Assembly (NCBI RefSeq): GCF_014650895.1
Contig: NZ_BMVV01000012.1
Span: 1 to 64,000, forward strand
Direction of reading: 5' to 3'
Length of the DNA stretch: 64,000 nucleotides
Source: Streptomyces omiyaensis
GTDB lineage: Bacteria; Actinomycetota; Actinomycetes; Streptomycetales; Streptomycetaceae
In this document: positions 8,447-18,099 of the stretch, one piece after another
How positions within the stretch are numbered: the stretch's first letter is position 1
Layout: each line of letters opens with the position of its first letter
Program-made: the position numbers and the translations under genes
The notes under the pieces: generated by a model
What the model was told of the DNA's origin: nothing
Database searches by the model: none
Seen by the model: the letters and a program-made list of their open reading frames with translations, nothing else

Positions 8447-10933
8447 ATGTCCGTATTGACGCGCGACGAAGCGCAGACCCGTGCCCAGCTGCTCGACGTC
8501 CACCGGTACACGGTGGACCTCGACCTCACCGACGGCGACGAGACCTTCGGGTCCACCAGCCGCGTCCGCTTCACCGCCCGCGCCGCCGGGGACACCTTCG
8601 TCGAAGTCAAGCCGGACACCCTGCACTCCGTCACCCTCGACGGCGAGTCCCTCGACCCCGCCGCCCTCGCCGAGAACCGGTTCCCGCTCACCCTCACCGA
8701 GGGCGAGCACGAGCTGACCCTCACCGCCACCATGCGCTACTCGCGCACCGGCGAGGGCATGCACCGCTTCCTCGACCCCACCGACGGCGAGTCCTACACC
8801 TACACCCAGCTCTTCATGGAGGACGTCCAGCGCGTCTTCGCCGCCTTCGACCAGCCCGACCTCAAGGCCGTCTTCGAGGTCTCCGTCACCGCCCCCGAGG
8901 GCTGGACCGTCCTCTCCAACGGCATCACCGAGCGCCGGGAGGACGGCCGCTGGACCGCCGCCGCCACCCCGCCGATCTCCACCTACCTCGTCTGCGTCGC
9001 GGCCGGCCCCTGGCACTCGGTCCGCACCGAGCACGCCGGACTGCCCTTCGGCATCCACTGCCGCCGCTCCCTCGCGCCCCACCTCGACGCCGACGCCGAC
9101 GAGATCATCGCCGTCACCAAGGCCTGCTACGACCGCTACCACGAGAAGTTCGACGAGCCCTACCCCTTCGACTCCTACGACCAGGCGTTCGTCCCCGAGT
9201 TCAACGCCGGCGCCATGGAGAACCCCGGCCTCGTCACCTTCCGCGACGAGTTCGTCTACCGCTCCGCCGTCACCGCCACCGAGCGGATGACCCGCGCCAT
9301 GGTCATCGCCCACGAGATGGCCCACATGTGGTTCGGCGACCTCGTCACCCTCCGCTGGTGGGACGACATCTGGCTGAACGAGTCCTTCGCCGAGTACATG
9401 GGCTACCAGACCGTCGCCGAGGCCTGCTCCGACCTCTTCGCCGACCCCTGGACCGACTTCGCCGTCGCCCGCAAGTCCTGGGGGTACGACGCCGACCAGC
9501 GCCCCTCCACCCATCCCGTCGCCCCGGACCCGGAGGCCGTCCCCGACACCGCCTCCGCCCTCCTCAACTTCGACGGCATCTCCTACGCCAAGGGCGCCTC
9601 CGCCCTGCGCCAGCTCGTCGCCTGGCTCGGCGAGCAGGACTTCCTCGCCGGCATCAACATCCACTTCAAGCGCCACCGCTTCGGCAACGCCACCCTCGCC
9701 GACTTCATCGACAACCTCGCCGCCGCCACCGACCGCGACGTCCACGCCTGGGCCGAGCAGTGGCTCCGCACCACCGGCGTCGACACCCTCACCCCCCGCC
9801 TCACCGGCGAGGGCAACCGCTGGGACCTCGCCGTCGACCGCGAGGGCAGCCGTCCCCACCGCATCCGGGCCGGCCTCTACGACCGCCGCCCCGACGGCGA
9901 ACTCGTCCTGCGCGAGCGCGTCCTCCTCGACGTGCCGCAGCAGGAGCCCGCCCGCCTCACCGGCCCCCGCCCCGCCCTCGTCGTCCTCAACGACGGCGAC
10001 CTCACCTACGCCAAGCTCCGCTTCGACGAGGTCTCCGAGGAGGCCGCCCTCCGCGGCCTCTCCCGCATCCCCGACCCGCTCACCCGCGCCGTCGTCTGGA
10101 ACAGCCTGCGGGACATGGTCCGCGACGGCGCGCTGGAGCCCGCCGCCTACCTGGAGACCGCCCGCGCCCACCTCCCCGAGGAGACCGAACTCGGCATCGT
10201 CCAGGGCGTCCTGGCCTTCGCCCGCACCCAGCTCGCCGACCGGTACGTCCCCGCCGAGCACCGCCCCGCCGCCCTCGCCACCCTCCGCGAGATCGCCCGC
10301 GCCCTGCTCCGCCGCACCGAGGACGGCGAGGAGCCCGGCCTGCGCCTCACCGCCGTCCGCACCCTCGTCGACAGCGCCACCACCCCCGACCAGATCGCCA
10401 CCTGGCTCGACGAGGGCACCGTCCACGGCGGCCCCGAGCTCGACCCGGAGCTCCGCTGGCGGATCCTCGCCCGGCTCTCCGTCCTCGGCGCCGTCGGCGA
10501 GGCCGACCTCGCCGCCGAACTGGAGCGCGACCCCAGCGCCACCGGCCAGGAGGGCGCGGCCCGCTGCCGGGCCTCGCTCCCGGACCCGGAGGCCAAGGCG
10601 GCCGCCTGGGCCGCGATGTTCGACTCCGACGACCTGTCGAACTACCTGTTCACCGCCACCGCCCTCGGCTTCTGGCAGCCCGAGCAGGCCGAGCTGGTCC
10701 AGGAGTACGTGGAGCGCTTCTACGACGCGGCCGTCGCCCTCGGCGACCGCCGCGGCCCGGCGATGGCCGGGGCCGCCGGCCGGGACGCCTTCCCCCGCGA
10801 CGCGGTCGACGCCGCCTCCCTCGCCCTCGGCGAGCGCCGGATCGCCGACGGCACCATGATCCCGGCCCTCCGCCGCAAGCTCGTCGACCAGCTCGACGAC
10901 CTCGCCCGGGCCCTGCGCGTCCGCGAGGCCTGA
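8447..10933 (+). CDS. pepN: aminopeptidase N (M1 zinc metallopeptidase)
   Basis: An 828-residue M1 peptidase that removes N-terminal residues from peptides. The exopeptidase motif GAMEN is at about residue 255. The zinc site is H289-E290-x-x-H293 (HEMAH) with E312 in NESFAEY. The N-terminal beta domain and the long helical C-terminal domain match the usual actinobacterial length. No signal peptide is seen, so it is cytoplasmic. It is probably a single-gene unit, closed by a 17-bp hairpin. The ATG lies only a few bases beyond a CATAGG -10-like element, so the transcript may be leaderless. Confidence 0.95.
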   Translation: MSVLTRDEAQTRAQLLDVHRYTVDLDLTDGDETFGSTSRVRFTARAAGDTFVEVKPDTLHSVTLDGESLDPAALAENRFPLTLTEGEHELTLTATMRYSRTGEGMHRFLDPTDGESYTYTQLFMEDVQRVFAAFDQPDLKAVFEVSVTAPEGWTVLSNGITERREDGRWTAAATPPISTYLVCVAAGPWHSVRTEHAGLPFGIHCRRSLAPHLDADADEIIAVTKACYDRYHEKFDEPYPFDSYDQAFVPEFNAGAMENPGLVTFRDEFVYRSAVTATERMTRAMVIAHEMAHMWFGDLVTLRWWDDIWLNESFAEYMGYQTVAEACSDLFADPWTDFAVARKSWGYDADQRPSTHPVAPDPEAVPDTASALLNFDGISYAKGASALRQLVAWLGEQDFLAGINIHFKRHRFGNATLADFIDNLAAATDRDVHAWAEQWLRTTGVDTLTPRLTGEGNRWDLAVDREGSRPHRIRAGLYDRRPDGELVLRERVLLDVPQQEPARLTGPRPALVVLNDGDLTYAKLRFDEVSEEAALRGLSRIPDPLTRAVVWNSLRDMVRDGALEPAAYLETARAHLPEETELGIVQGVLAFARTQLADRYVPAEHRPAALATLREIARALLRRTEDGEEPGLRLTAVRTLVDSATTPDQIATWLDEGTVHGGPELDPELRWRILARLSVLGAVGEADLAAELERDPSATGQEGAARCRASLPDPEAKAAAWAAMFDSDDLSNYLFTATALGFWQPEQAELVQEYVERFYDAAVALGDRRGPAMAGAAGRDAFPRDAVDAASLALGERRIADGTMIPALRRKLVDQLDDLARALRVREA

Positions 10934-10939
10934 TCCCGT

Positions 10940-10979
10940 CCGAGGGGCCCGGCGCGCCAGGTCGCGCCGGGCCCCTCGG
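10940..10979 (+). terminator. terminator of pepN
   Basis: A perfect 17-bp inverted repeat (10940-10956 with 10963-10979) and a six-base loop, starting seven bases after the pepN stop codon. Confidence 0.85.
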
Positions 10980-11069
10980 CGCGCCCCTCCGCAAGCCGGC
11001 GTCCCTCGTTCGGGTCATGTCACCGCGGTCGCCGGACAGGGCGCACCCGCTCGCGGCACGCTGTCGTCC

Positions 11070-12446
11070 ATGCGTGCCGCACCCCCGCCACCCCTCGCCG
11101 CCCGGCCCACTCCGCTCAGCCGCCTCCTCGGGATCGCCCTGGACGCCCTGCGCACCGGCGCGGAGGAGCGCGGCGGCCCGCTGCCGGCCGGGGGCCCCGA
11201 GGCGGTCACGGCCCGGGTCCGCTCCGTCCTCGGAGCCGTCCTCCCCGAGACCGGCACCGGACAGGACGAGGCCCTGCGCACCCTGGTGCACCTCGTCGCC
11301 GCCGGCGCCGCCGACCCCGCCCACCCCCTCTGCGCCGCCCACCTGCACACCCCACCGCTGGCCGTCGCCGCCGCCGCCGACCTGGCCGCCGCCGCGCTCA
11401 ACCCGTCGATGGACTCCTGGGACCAGGCCCCGGCCGCCTCCGCCCTGGAGGCCGAGGTCACCGCCGCCCTCGCCGGCGAGGTCTTCCCGGCGGCCGGCCG
11501 GCCCGACGCCCTCGTCACCACCGGCGGCACCGAGTCCAACCAGCTCGCCCTGCTCCTCGCCCGGGAGCGGCACGGCCCCGGCCTCACCGTCGTCACCGGC
11601 GCCAACGCCCACCACTCGCTGCGCCGCGCCGCCTGGCTCCTCGGCCTCCCCGAGCCGGTCGCCGTCCCCACCCCGAGCGGCGTCCTCGATCCGGAGGCCG
11701 CGGCCCGGACCCTCGCCGGCACGGACGGGCCCGTCCTCCTCTCCGCCACCGCCGGCACCACCGACGAGGGCCTGATCGACCCGCTGCCGCAGCTCGCCGA
11801 CGCCTGCGCCGCGCACGGCGCCGACCTCCACGTCGACGCGGCCTACGGCGGCCCGCTCCTCCTCGGCAGCGCCCACCGCCACCTCCTCGCGGGCCTGGAC
11901 CGGGCCCGCACGGTCACCCTCGACCTGCACAAGCTCGGCTGGCAGCCGGTCGCCGCCGGACTCCTCGCCGTCCGCGAGGCGGGCGACCTCGCCGCCCTCG
12001 CCCACACCGCCGACTACCTCAACGCCGGCGACGACACCGAGGCAGGCCTCCCCGACCTCCTCGGCCGCTCCCCGCGCACCACCCGCCGCCCCGACGTCCT
12101 CAAGGCCGCCGTCACCCTGCGCGCCCTCGGCCGCACCGGGCTCGGCGCCCTGGTGGACCTCTGTCTGGAGCGCGCCCAGGACCTGGCCGACCTGGTGGAG
12201 AAGGCCCCCGGCCTGGAGCTGAGGGCCCGGCCCGTCCTCACCACCGTCCTCTTCCGCCCCGCCGGCGCCGAGGACGCCCGGGTGGCCGGGATCCGGCGCG
12301 CGCTCCTCGCCGACGGGCGGGCCGTCCTCGGCCGCGCCGAGGCGGACGGCCGGCTCTGGCTCAAGGCCACCCTGCTCAACCCGCACACCACCCCCGACGA
12401 CCTGGCCCAGCTCATCACCCTCGTGGAAGGCAGCAGCGACCGATGA
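11070..12446 (+). CDS. PLP-dependent amino-acid decarboxylase, DesA/DABA-decarboxylase-like
   Basis: A 458-residue group II PLP decarboxylase. Typical blocks are NPSMDSWDQAP, TTGGTESNQLALLLAR, HVDAAYGGPLLL and the cofactor lysine in LDLHKLGWQP. It ends with LKATLLNPHTTPDDL, as in lysine decarboxylases of desferrioxamine pathways. The stop overlaps the next start by four bases (ATGA). That gene is a lysine N6-hydroxylase, so the expected product is cadaverine or a related diamine. Lysine as substrate is inferred from the partner; ornithine or diaminobutyrate are alternatives. No iron box is visible upstream. The start has no clear ribosome site. Confidence 0.82.
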   Translation: MRAAPPPPLAARPTPLSRLLGIALDALRTGAEERGGPLPAGGPEAVTARVRSVLGAVLPETGTGQDEALRTLVHLVAAGAADPAHPLCAAHLHTPPLAVAAAADLAAAALNPSMDSWDQAPAASALEAEVTAALAGEVFPAAGRPDALVTTGGTESNQLALLLARERHGPGLTVVTGANAHHSLRRAAWLLGLPEPVAVPTPSGVLDPEAAARTLAGTDGPVLLSATAGTTDEGLIDPLPQLADACAAHGADLHVDAAYGGPLLLGSAHRHLLAGLDRARTVTLDLHKLGWQPVAAGLLAVREAGDLAALAHTADYLNAGDDTEAGLPDLLGRSPRTTRRPDVLKAAVTLRALGRTGLGALVDLCLERAQDLADLVEKAPGLELRARPVLTTVLFRPAGAEDARVAGIRRALLADGRAVLGRAEADGRLWLKATLLNPHTTPDDLAQLITLVEGSSDR

Positions 12447-13855
12447 CCGGCAGCACCCCTCAGCAGGACCTCGACCGCCCGCACGATCTGGTGGGCGTCG
12501 GCATCGGCCCGTTCAACCTCTCGCTCGCCGCCCTCGCCGACGGCGTCCCCGGCGGGCTCGCCGCCACCTTCTTCGAGCAGCGCCCCGCCTTCCACTGGCA
12601 CCCGGGCCTCCTCATCGAGGGCGCCACCCTCCAGGTCCCCTTCCTCGCCGACCTGGTGACCCTCGCCGATCCGGCCAGCCCCTGGTCCTTCCTCGGCTAC
12701 CTGAAGTCCCGCGAGCGGCTCTTCCCCTTCTACTTCGCCGAGAAGTTCCACATCCAGCGCGCCGAGTACGACGCCTACTGCCGCTGGGTCAGCGAGCGCC
12801 TCCCCGGCCTGCACTTCGGCCACCAGGTCGACTCGGTCCGCTGGAACCCCGAACGGCGCCTCTTCGAGGTCGACTTCACCCAGCTCGACCAGGACGGCGA
12901 GGCCGCCGCCCTCGGCCGCGCCTACACCCGGAACGTGGTCCTGGGCGTCGGGACCGAACCGTACGTCCCCGAGCCGCTGCGCCCGCTCGCCGACGCCCCC
13001 GGCGTGCCGGTGGTCCACTCCGCCGACTACCTCGCCCACCGGGAGTCGCTGCTCGCCGCCGGGCACGTCACCGTCATCGGCTCCGGCCAGTCCGGAGCCG
13101 AGGTCTTCCTCGACCTGCTCCGGGGCCGCCCGGCCGGCGCCGAGCGGATCAGCTGGCTCTCCCGCACCGAGGCCTTCGCGCCCATGGAGTACTCGAAGCT
13201 CGGCCTGGAGCAGTTCACCCCCGACTACACCCGCTACTTCCACGCCCTGCCCGAGCAGGTCCGGGGCGAACTGCTGCCCCGCCAGTGGCAGTTGCACAAG
13301 GGCATCGACGTGGACACCCTCGCCGCCATCCACGACGAGCTCTACCGCCGCAGCCTGCACGGCGGCTGGCCCGACGCCGTCCTCACCCCCGGCGTCCGGG
13401 TCCGCACGGCGGGCCGGGTCGCCACCACCCAGGTCGAGCTGCACCTGGAGCACGTCCAGCAGGCCACCCGCTCCCGGCTCACCACCGACGCGGTCGTCCT
13501 CGCCACCGGCTACCGGGAGCGCCCGGTCGACCGGATGCTGGCCGGTCTGGACCCGTACCTGCGGCACGACGCGGCGGGCCGGGCGCGGATCGACGAGCGG
13601 TACCGGCTGGTCCTCGACCCGTCGGTCACCGGCGCGGTCTACGTGCAGAACGCCGAGCGGCACACCCACGGCGTGGGCGCCCCCGACCTGGGGCTCGCCG
13701 CCTGGCGCAGCGCGGTCATCCTCAACGCGGTGACGGGGAAGGAGCCGTACCCGCTGCCGCGCCGGACCGCCTTCACCCGCTTCGGCCTGGACGCGCGAGA
13801 GGCGCCGGGCATCCCGTCCCAGGGACGGAAGCTGACGCCCCTCGTGGAGCACTGA
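12443..13855 (+). CDS. L-lysine N6-monooxygenase / L-ornithine N5-oxygenase family (DesB/IucD-like)
   Basis: A 470-residue flavoprotein N-hydroxylase. The FAD site is VGVGIGPFNLSLA and the NADPH site VIGSGQSGAEVF. Conserved family blocks FHWHPGLLIEGATLQVPFL and LVTLADPASPWSFLGYL are seen, as is the C-terminal ATGY. It would hydroxylate the amine made by, or parallel to, the coupled decarboxylase, giving a hydroxamate precursor such as N-hydroxycadaverine. The DesC acyltransferase and DesD synthetase that normally follow are absent; the next gene is convergent, four bases away. This is therefore a partial siderophore cassette or a separate pathway. Confidence 0.88.
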   Translation: MTGSTPQQDLDRPHDLVGVGIGPFNLSLAALADGVPGGLAATFFEQRPAFHWHPGLLIEGATLQVPFLADLVTLADPASPWSFLGYLKSRERLFPFYFAEKFHIQRAEYDAYCRWVSERLPGLHFGHQVDSVRWNPERRLFEVDFTQLDQDGEAAALGRAYTRNVVLGVGTEPYVPEPLRPLADAPGVPVVHSADYLAHRESLLAAGHVTVIGSGQSGAEVFLDLLRGRPAGAERISWLSRTEAFAPMEYSKLGLEQFTPDYTRYFHALPEQVRGELLPRQWQLHKGIDVDTLAAIHDELYRRSLHGGWPDAVLTPGVRVRTAGRVATTQVELHLEHVQQATRSRLTTDAVVLATGYRERPVDRMLAGLDPYLRHDAAGRARIDERYRLVLDPSVTGAVYVQNAERHTHGVGAPDLGLAAWRSAVILNAVTGKEPYPLPRRTAFTRFGLDAREAPGIPSQGRKLTPLVEH

Positions 13856-13859
13856 GCGA

Positions 13860-15656
13860 CTAGAAGACCGGGGTGCCGTCCCGGGTCAGCTTCCAGTCCA
13901 CGGACGCGAACAGCCCCGGGTCGACCGTCCCCTTGGCCTGCACCCACTGGATGATCGTGTTGCGGATCTCGTCCGAGTTCGCCCACAGCTGCTCGGCCCC
14001 GGCGACGTGCGGGAAGGCGCCGCCGCCGCTGGCGCGGTAGTTGTTGACGGCGAGGACGAACTTCGCGGCCGGGTCGAGGGGCCTGCCCTCGAAGGACAGG
14101 CCGGTGATCCGCTGTCCGGCCGGCTTCGCGATGTCGATCTCGTAGGTGAGCCCGGAGACGGCGTCGTAGTTGTAGTCCGGGGTGTTGTCCGCGTTGGTGA
14201 GCCTCGCGGTGTCGACGGGGGCGCCCGCCGGGGTCAGGACGTAGTACTTCGCCGAGTACTCCAGGTACTCCTTCAGCTGGGCGCCCGTCATCAGGCGGGC
14301 CTCCAGGGTGTTCTCGAAGGGGTAGAGCCCGGCGGCGTCCTTGATGGTGATCTCGCCGGCCGGGATGCGGGCGGTCCGGGAGAAGCAGGACGCCTGCGAG
14401 AGCACGGGCAGGGCGGCGTGCGCGCCGCCGGCCAGCGCGGCCTTCACGGTCTCGGTCTGGACGACGTTGATCAGGTCGATGATCGGCTCGTCCTTCCACG
14501 GCGCGTCGGCCGTGGTCATGGCGGCGGTGGAGGTGCCGATGACCGTGTTGACGTACGCGACGACCTTCCTGTGCTCGTCGGCGAGGAGCCCGGTGATCTT
14601 CGGGTCCTCCTCGACGGTGTTGGAGTTGAGGACCTGGGCGGCGACCTTCTCCACCGTCCAGCGGCCCTTCTCCCACACGAGGTCGAAGTCGAAGAGGGTG
14701 AGGCGCTGGCCCCACTTCAGCGGCTCGGAGAGGACGACCTCCTTGCCGGTCTCCTTGTGGGCGATCCGGTACTCGGGGATCTCGGTGTGGGCGTGCCCGA
14801 CGAGGATCGCGTCGATGCCGGGGACCTGCTCGGCGACGAGTCCGGCCGCGTTCTCGACGTGCGGGAGCTGGTCGCCGTACGAGGAGGTGCCGCTGGAGCC
14901 GGAGTGGGCGGAGACGATCACCACGTCGGCACCCATGGAGCGCAGCTTCGGCACCCACTTCGCGGCCTGCTCCTCCAGGCCGGGGAAGACCATCTTCCCG
15001 CTGACGTTGGCCTTGTCCCAGATGGCGATGCCGGGGTTGGTCAGACCGAGGACCGCGACCCTGACGTCCTTGCCGTGCGGGGTGCGCAGCCGGTGGAGGC
15101 TGTACGGCGGGAAGGCCGGGCGCAGGGTCTTCGCGTCGAGCGCGTTGGCGCCGAGCAGCGGGAAGTCGCACTGCTCCTCGAACTTCCGCAGCACCGGGAT
15201 GCCGTAGTTGAACTCGTGGTTGCCGAGCGCGGCGGCGTCGTAGCCGATGGCGTTCATGGCCTGGGCCATCGGGTGGACCGGGCCGCCCTTGCGGGTGATG
15301 GGGTCGACCTTGGCGTAGTAGTACGAGAGCTGGGTGCCCTGGATGGTGTCGCCGGCGTCGATGAGGAGGGTGTTGCGGCGGCCCTTCGCCGCGCGGACCT
15401 GGTTCACCAGGGTGGAGATCTTGGCGAGGCCGACGTCGTTGTGGGCCTTGTCGTCGAACTCCTTGTCCGTGAAGTAGTCCCAGTTGAGGACGTTGCCGTG
15501 CAGGTCGGTGGTGCCCATGACGGTGAAGGAGTACCGCTTGGCCGGCCTGGGGCCGCGCCCGTGGGCCGCGGCGGGGGAGGCGGCCCCGGCGGCGAGGGCG
15601 GCTCCGGCTCCGATGACGGCGGAGCTCTCCAGGAAGGTCCGGCGGTTCAGCGGCAT
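13860..15656 (-). CDS. Tat-exported 5'-nucleotidase / metallophosphatase (UshA/CpdB family)
   Basis: A 598-residue exported phosphatase. The N-terminus NRRTFLESSAVIGAG is a twin-arginine signal followed by an alanine-rich region and AHA-like cleavage site. The metal-binding calcineurin-like domain has TTDLHGN, DAGDTIQG, GNHEFNYG, SAHSG and VGHAHTE. The C-terminal half is the nucleotide-binding domain of 5'-nucleotidases (YPFENTLEARLMTGAQLKEYLE, NNYRASGGG). It likely releases phosphate and nucleosides from extracellular nucleotides; 2',3'-cyclic nucleotides are also possible. The start has a GGAGAGAC-type ribosome site. No Pho box was recognised. Confidence 0.92.
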   Translation of the reverse strand: MPLNRRTFLESSAVIGAGAALAAGAASPAAAHGRGPRPAKRYSFTVMGTTDLHGNVLNWDYFTDKEFDDKAHNDVGLAKISTLVNQVRAAKGRRNTLLIDAGDTIQGTQLSYYYAKVDPITRKGGPVHPMAQAMNAIGYDAAALGNHEFNYGIPVLRKFEEQCDFPLLGANALDAKTLRPAFPPYSLHRLRTPHGKDVRVAVLGLTNPGIAIWDKANVSGKMVFPGLEEQAAKWVPKLRSMGADVVIVSAHSGSSGTSSYGDQLPHVENAAGLVAEQVPGIDAILVGHAHTEIPEYRIAHKETGKEVVLSEPLKWGQRLTLFDFDLVWEKGRWTVEKVAAQVLNSNTVEEDPKITGLLADEHRKVVAYVNTVIGTSTAAMTTADAPWKDEPIIDLINVVQTETVKAALAGGAHAALPVLSQASCFSRTARIPAGEITIKDAAGLYPFENTLEARLMTGAQLKEYLEYSAKYYVLTPAGAPVDTARLTNADNTPDYNYDAVSGLTYEIDIAKPAGQRITGLSFEGRPLDPAAKFVLAVNNYRASGGGAFPHVAGAEQLWANSDEIRNTIIQWVQAKGTVDPGLFASVDWKLTRDGTPVF

Positions 15657-15838
15657 GTGTCTCTCCTTGTTCCGTGGCGCTGCTTCGGGTGCACAACGCG
15701 CGTAGATTCTGGCTCAGACGCCACTGCCGCAACAGCCCTTTCGGGTTACGGAGTGGGAAAGTGTTCGTATGCCACCGATCCCCGGTCCGGAGGAGCCCGC
15801 CGTGACGCACGCCCACCCCACCCCCCCAGGCGCCGCAG

Positions 15839-16486
15839 GTGACGGTCCGTGGAGAGGGCCGCCTGGAGGTCGACCCGGAGCTGGCCCGGATCCGGCTCAC
15901 CGTCTCCGCCCGGGGCGCCGACCGGGCCGCCGTGCTCGCGGAGCTGACCCGTCGCAACGCCGAGGTGCTGGAGCTGCTCAGGGCGCGCGGACCGGCGGTG
16001 GGCAGGGTGGAGACGGGCAGCTTCTCGATCGCCCCGGAGCAGCCGCGCCGGGGGAGGGGCGAGCAGGTGCGGGCCTACCGGGGGCGGGTGGGGATCGACG
16101 CGGAGCTGACCGACTTCACGGTCCTCGGCGAGCTGGTGCCGGAGCTCGCGGACCGGGACCGGACGGAGGTGGACGGGCCGTGGTGGGAGCTGCGCCCGGA
16201 CTCCGAGGCGTACGCGCAGGCGCGCCGGCTCGCGGTGGCGGAGGCCGTGCGGCGGGCCCGGGCCTACGCGGAGGCGCTGGGCACCTCGCTGGGCTCACTC
16301 CTCGAACTGTCGGACGCGGGGCTGCCGGAGCCGGGCATGCCGAGGGGCGGCGGCTTCGCGCCGGTGATGGCCGGCTACGCGTCGGAGGAGGGGGGTGCGG
16401 CGCTCTCGCTCGACCTCGAACCGCAGCGGCGGACGGTCACCGCCGAGGTCGTGGCGCGGTTCACGATGCTGCCGCCCGCACTCTGA
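15839..16486 (+). CDS. SIMPL-domain (DUF541) protein, 5' end probably frameshifted
   Basis: A 215-residue SIMPL-domain protein; VTVRGEGRLEVDPELARIRLTVSA opens the domain (first residues only shown), and members are often periplasmic or of unknown role. The only start in this frame is the GTG at 15839, without a ribosome site. A good GGAGGAG lies at 15789-15795, seven bases before a GTG at 15802 in another frame. Removing one C from the seven-C run at 15821-15827 would join them into a natural N-terminus (VTHAHPTPQAPQVTVRGEG). The first 12 or so residues are therefore probably missing from this reading. Confidence 0.8.
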   Translation: MTVRGEGRLEVDPELARIRLTVSARGADRAAVLAELTRRNAEVLELLRARGPAVGRVETGSFSIAPEQPRRGRGEQVRAYRGRVGIDAELTDFTVLGELVPELADRDRTEVDGPWWELRPDSEAYAQARRLAVAEAVRRARAYAEALGTSLGSLLELSDAGLPEPGMPRGGGFAPVMAGYASEEGGAALSLDLEPQRRTVTAEVVARFTMLPPAL

Positions 16487-16621
16487 GACGAAGGGTCCGG
16501 GGGCGCGAAACATGCTCATCGGAGCACTCCGGCGCACAGATTCAAGTCTTGTCAACAACGTTTCACGGAAAGGTTGTTGAGTGGTCATGCCGTACCCACC
16601 GGCTACTGATGGGTAAGGCCC

Positions 16622-16627
16622 TAGGCT
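16622..16627 (+). promoter_or_regulatory. candidate -10 element for pyruvate kinase
   Basis: TAGGCT ends six bases before the ATG at 16634, which would give a leaderless transcript. The -35 element is not clear. Confidence 0.35.
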
Positions 16628-16633
16628 CGCCTC

Positions 16634-18061
16634 ATGCGCCGAGCGAAAATCGTTTGTACCCTTGGGCCCGCCACCGAAACATACGACCAGATCAAGGCGT
16701 TGATCGAGGCCGGGATGGACGTGGCCCGCTTCAACCTCAGTCACGGCACCTACGCCGAGCACGAGGAGCGTTACCGGCGGGTCCGGAAGGCGGCCGACGA
16801 GACCGGCCGCAGCGTCGGCGTCCTCGCCGACCTTCAAGGCCCGAAGATCCGGCTCGGCCGCTTCCGCGAGGGTCCGGTACTCCTTGAACGCGGCGACGCC
16901 TTCGCCATCTCCGTCGAGCAGACGGAGGGCGACCGCCACTGCTGCGGCACCACCTACTCCGGCCTCGCCGCGGACGTCACCGCAGGTGAGCGGATTCTCG
17001 TCGACGACGGCCGGGTCACCCTGGAGGTCACCTCCGTCGAGGGCCCCCGGGTCAACACCCGGGTGGTCGAGGGCGGCATGGTCTCCGACCACAAGGGGCT
17101 CAACCTGCCGGGCGTCGCCGTCTCGGTCCCCGCGCTCTCCGAGAAGGACGTCGAGGACCTCCGCTGGGCGCTGCGGATCGGCGCCGACGTCATCGCCCTC
17201 TCCTTCGTCCGCTCCGCCCGGGACATCGAGGACGTCCACCGGATCATGGACGAGGAGGGCCGCCGGCTCCCGGTCATCGCCAAGATCGAGAAGCCGCAGG
17301 CGGTCGAGAACATCGAGGAGATCGTCGCCGCCTTCGACGGCATCATGGTCGCCCGCGGCGACCTCGGCGTCGAGATGCCGCTGGAGCAGGTGCCGATCGT
17401 CCAGAAGCGCGCGGTCAAGCTGGCGAAGCGGAACGCCAAGCCGGTGATCGTCGCCACCCAGATGCTCGACTCGATGATCGAGAACTCCCGGCCCACCCGC
17501 GCCGAGGCCTCCGACGTGGCCAACGCGGTCATCGACGGCACCGACGCGGTGATGCTCTCCGGCGAGACCAGCGTCGGCCGCCACCCGATCGAGACGGTGC
17601 GCACCATGAGCCGGATCGTCGAGGCCGCCGAGGAGGACGTCCTCGCCAAGGGCCTGCCGCCGCTGACCGAGCGGAACAAGCCGCGCACCCAGGGCGGTGC
17701 GGTGGCCCGCGCCGCCGCCGAGATGGGCGACTTCCTCGGTGCGAAGTTCCTGGTCGCCTTCACCCAGTCCGGCGACACCGTGCGGCGGCTCTCCCGCTAC
17801 CGCTCGCCGATCCCGCTGCTGGCCTTCACCCCGGACCCGGCGACCCGCTCGCAGCTCAATCTGACCTGGGGCGTCGAGACCTTCCTCGGTCCGCACGTGG
17901 ACTCCACGGACGCGATGGTCGCCCAGGTCGACGAGGAGCTGCTGCGGATCGGGCGCTGCGCGAAGGGGGACGTCGTGGTGATCACGGCAGGCTCTCCGCC
18001 CGGCGTCTCGGGCTCGACCAACCTGGTCCGGGTCCACCACATCGGAGACCCGCTCTCCTAG
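16634..18061 (+). CDS. pyk: pyruvate kinase
   Basis: A 475-residue glycolytic enzyme converting PEP and ADP to pyruvate and ATP. It begins directly with RRAKIVCTLGPAT. The active-site blocks are NLSHG, DLQGPKIR, VIAKIEKPQAVENIEEI (catalytic lysine), MVARGDLGVE and the signature VATQMLDSMIENSRPTRAEASDVANAV. The length is normal for bacterial type II enzymes, with a C-terminal domain ending in GSTNLVRVHHIG. There is no upstream ribosome site, consistent with leaderless translation. Confidence 0.97.
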   Translation: MRRAKIVCTLGPATETYDQIKALIEAGMDVARFNLSHGTYAEHEERYRRVRKAADETGRSVGVLADLQGPKIRLGRFREGPVLLERGDAFAISVEQTEGDRHCCGTTYSGLAADVTAGERILVDDGRVTLEVTSVEGPRVNTRVVEGGMVSDHKGLNLPGVAVSVPALSEKDVEDLRWALRIGADVIALSFVRSARDIEDVHRIMDEEGRRLPVIAKIEKPQAVENIEEIVAAFDGIMVARGDLGVEMPLEQVPIVQKRAVKLAKRNAKPVIVATQMLDSMIENSRPTRAEASDVANAVIDGTDAVMLSGETSVGRHPIETVRTMSRIVEAAEEDVLAKGLPPLTERNKPRTQGGAVARAAAEMGDFLGAKFLVAFTQSGDTVRRLSRYRSPIPLLAFTPDPATRSQLNLTWGVETFLGPHVDSTDAMVAQVDEELLRIGRCAKGDVVVITAGSPPGVSGSTNLVRVHHIGDPLS

Positions 18062-18099
18062 CCCCGGGCGCCTCGCGCACGCGGGGGGCGCGCCGGGAG

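Noticed and set aside
11070..13855. Complete desferrioxamine cluster
   Set aside because: Only decarboxylase and hydroxylase are present; no acyltransferase or synthetase within the window.
16612..16634. Possible iron box before pyk
   Set aside because: Only the TAGGCTCGCCT core resembles the DmdR/IdeR site; the outer half is missing and pyruvate kinase is not an expected target.
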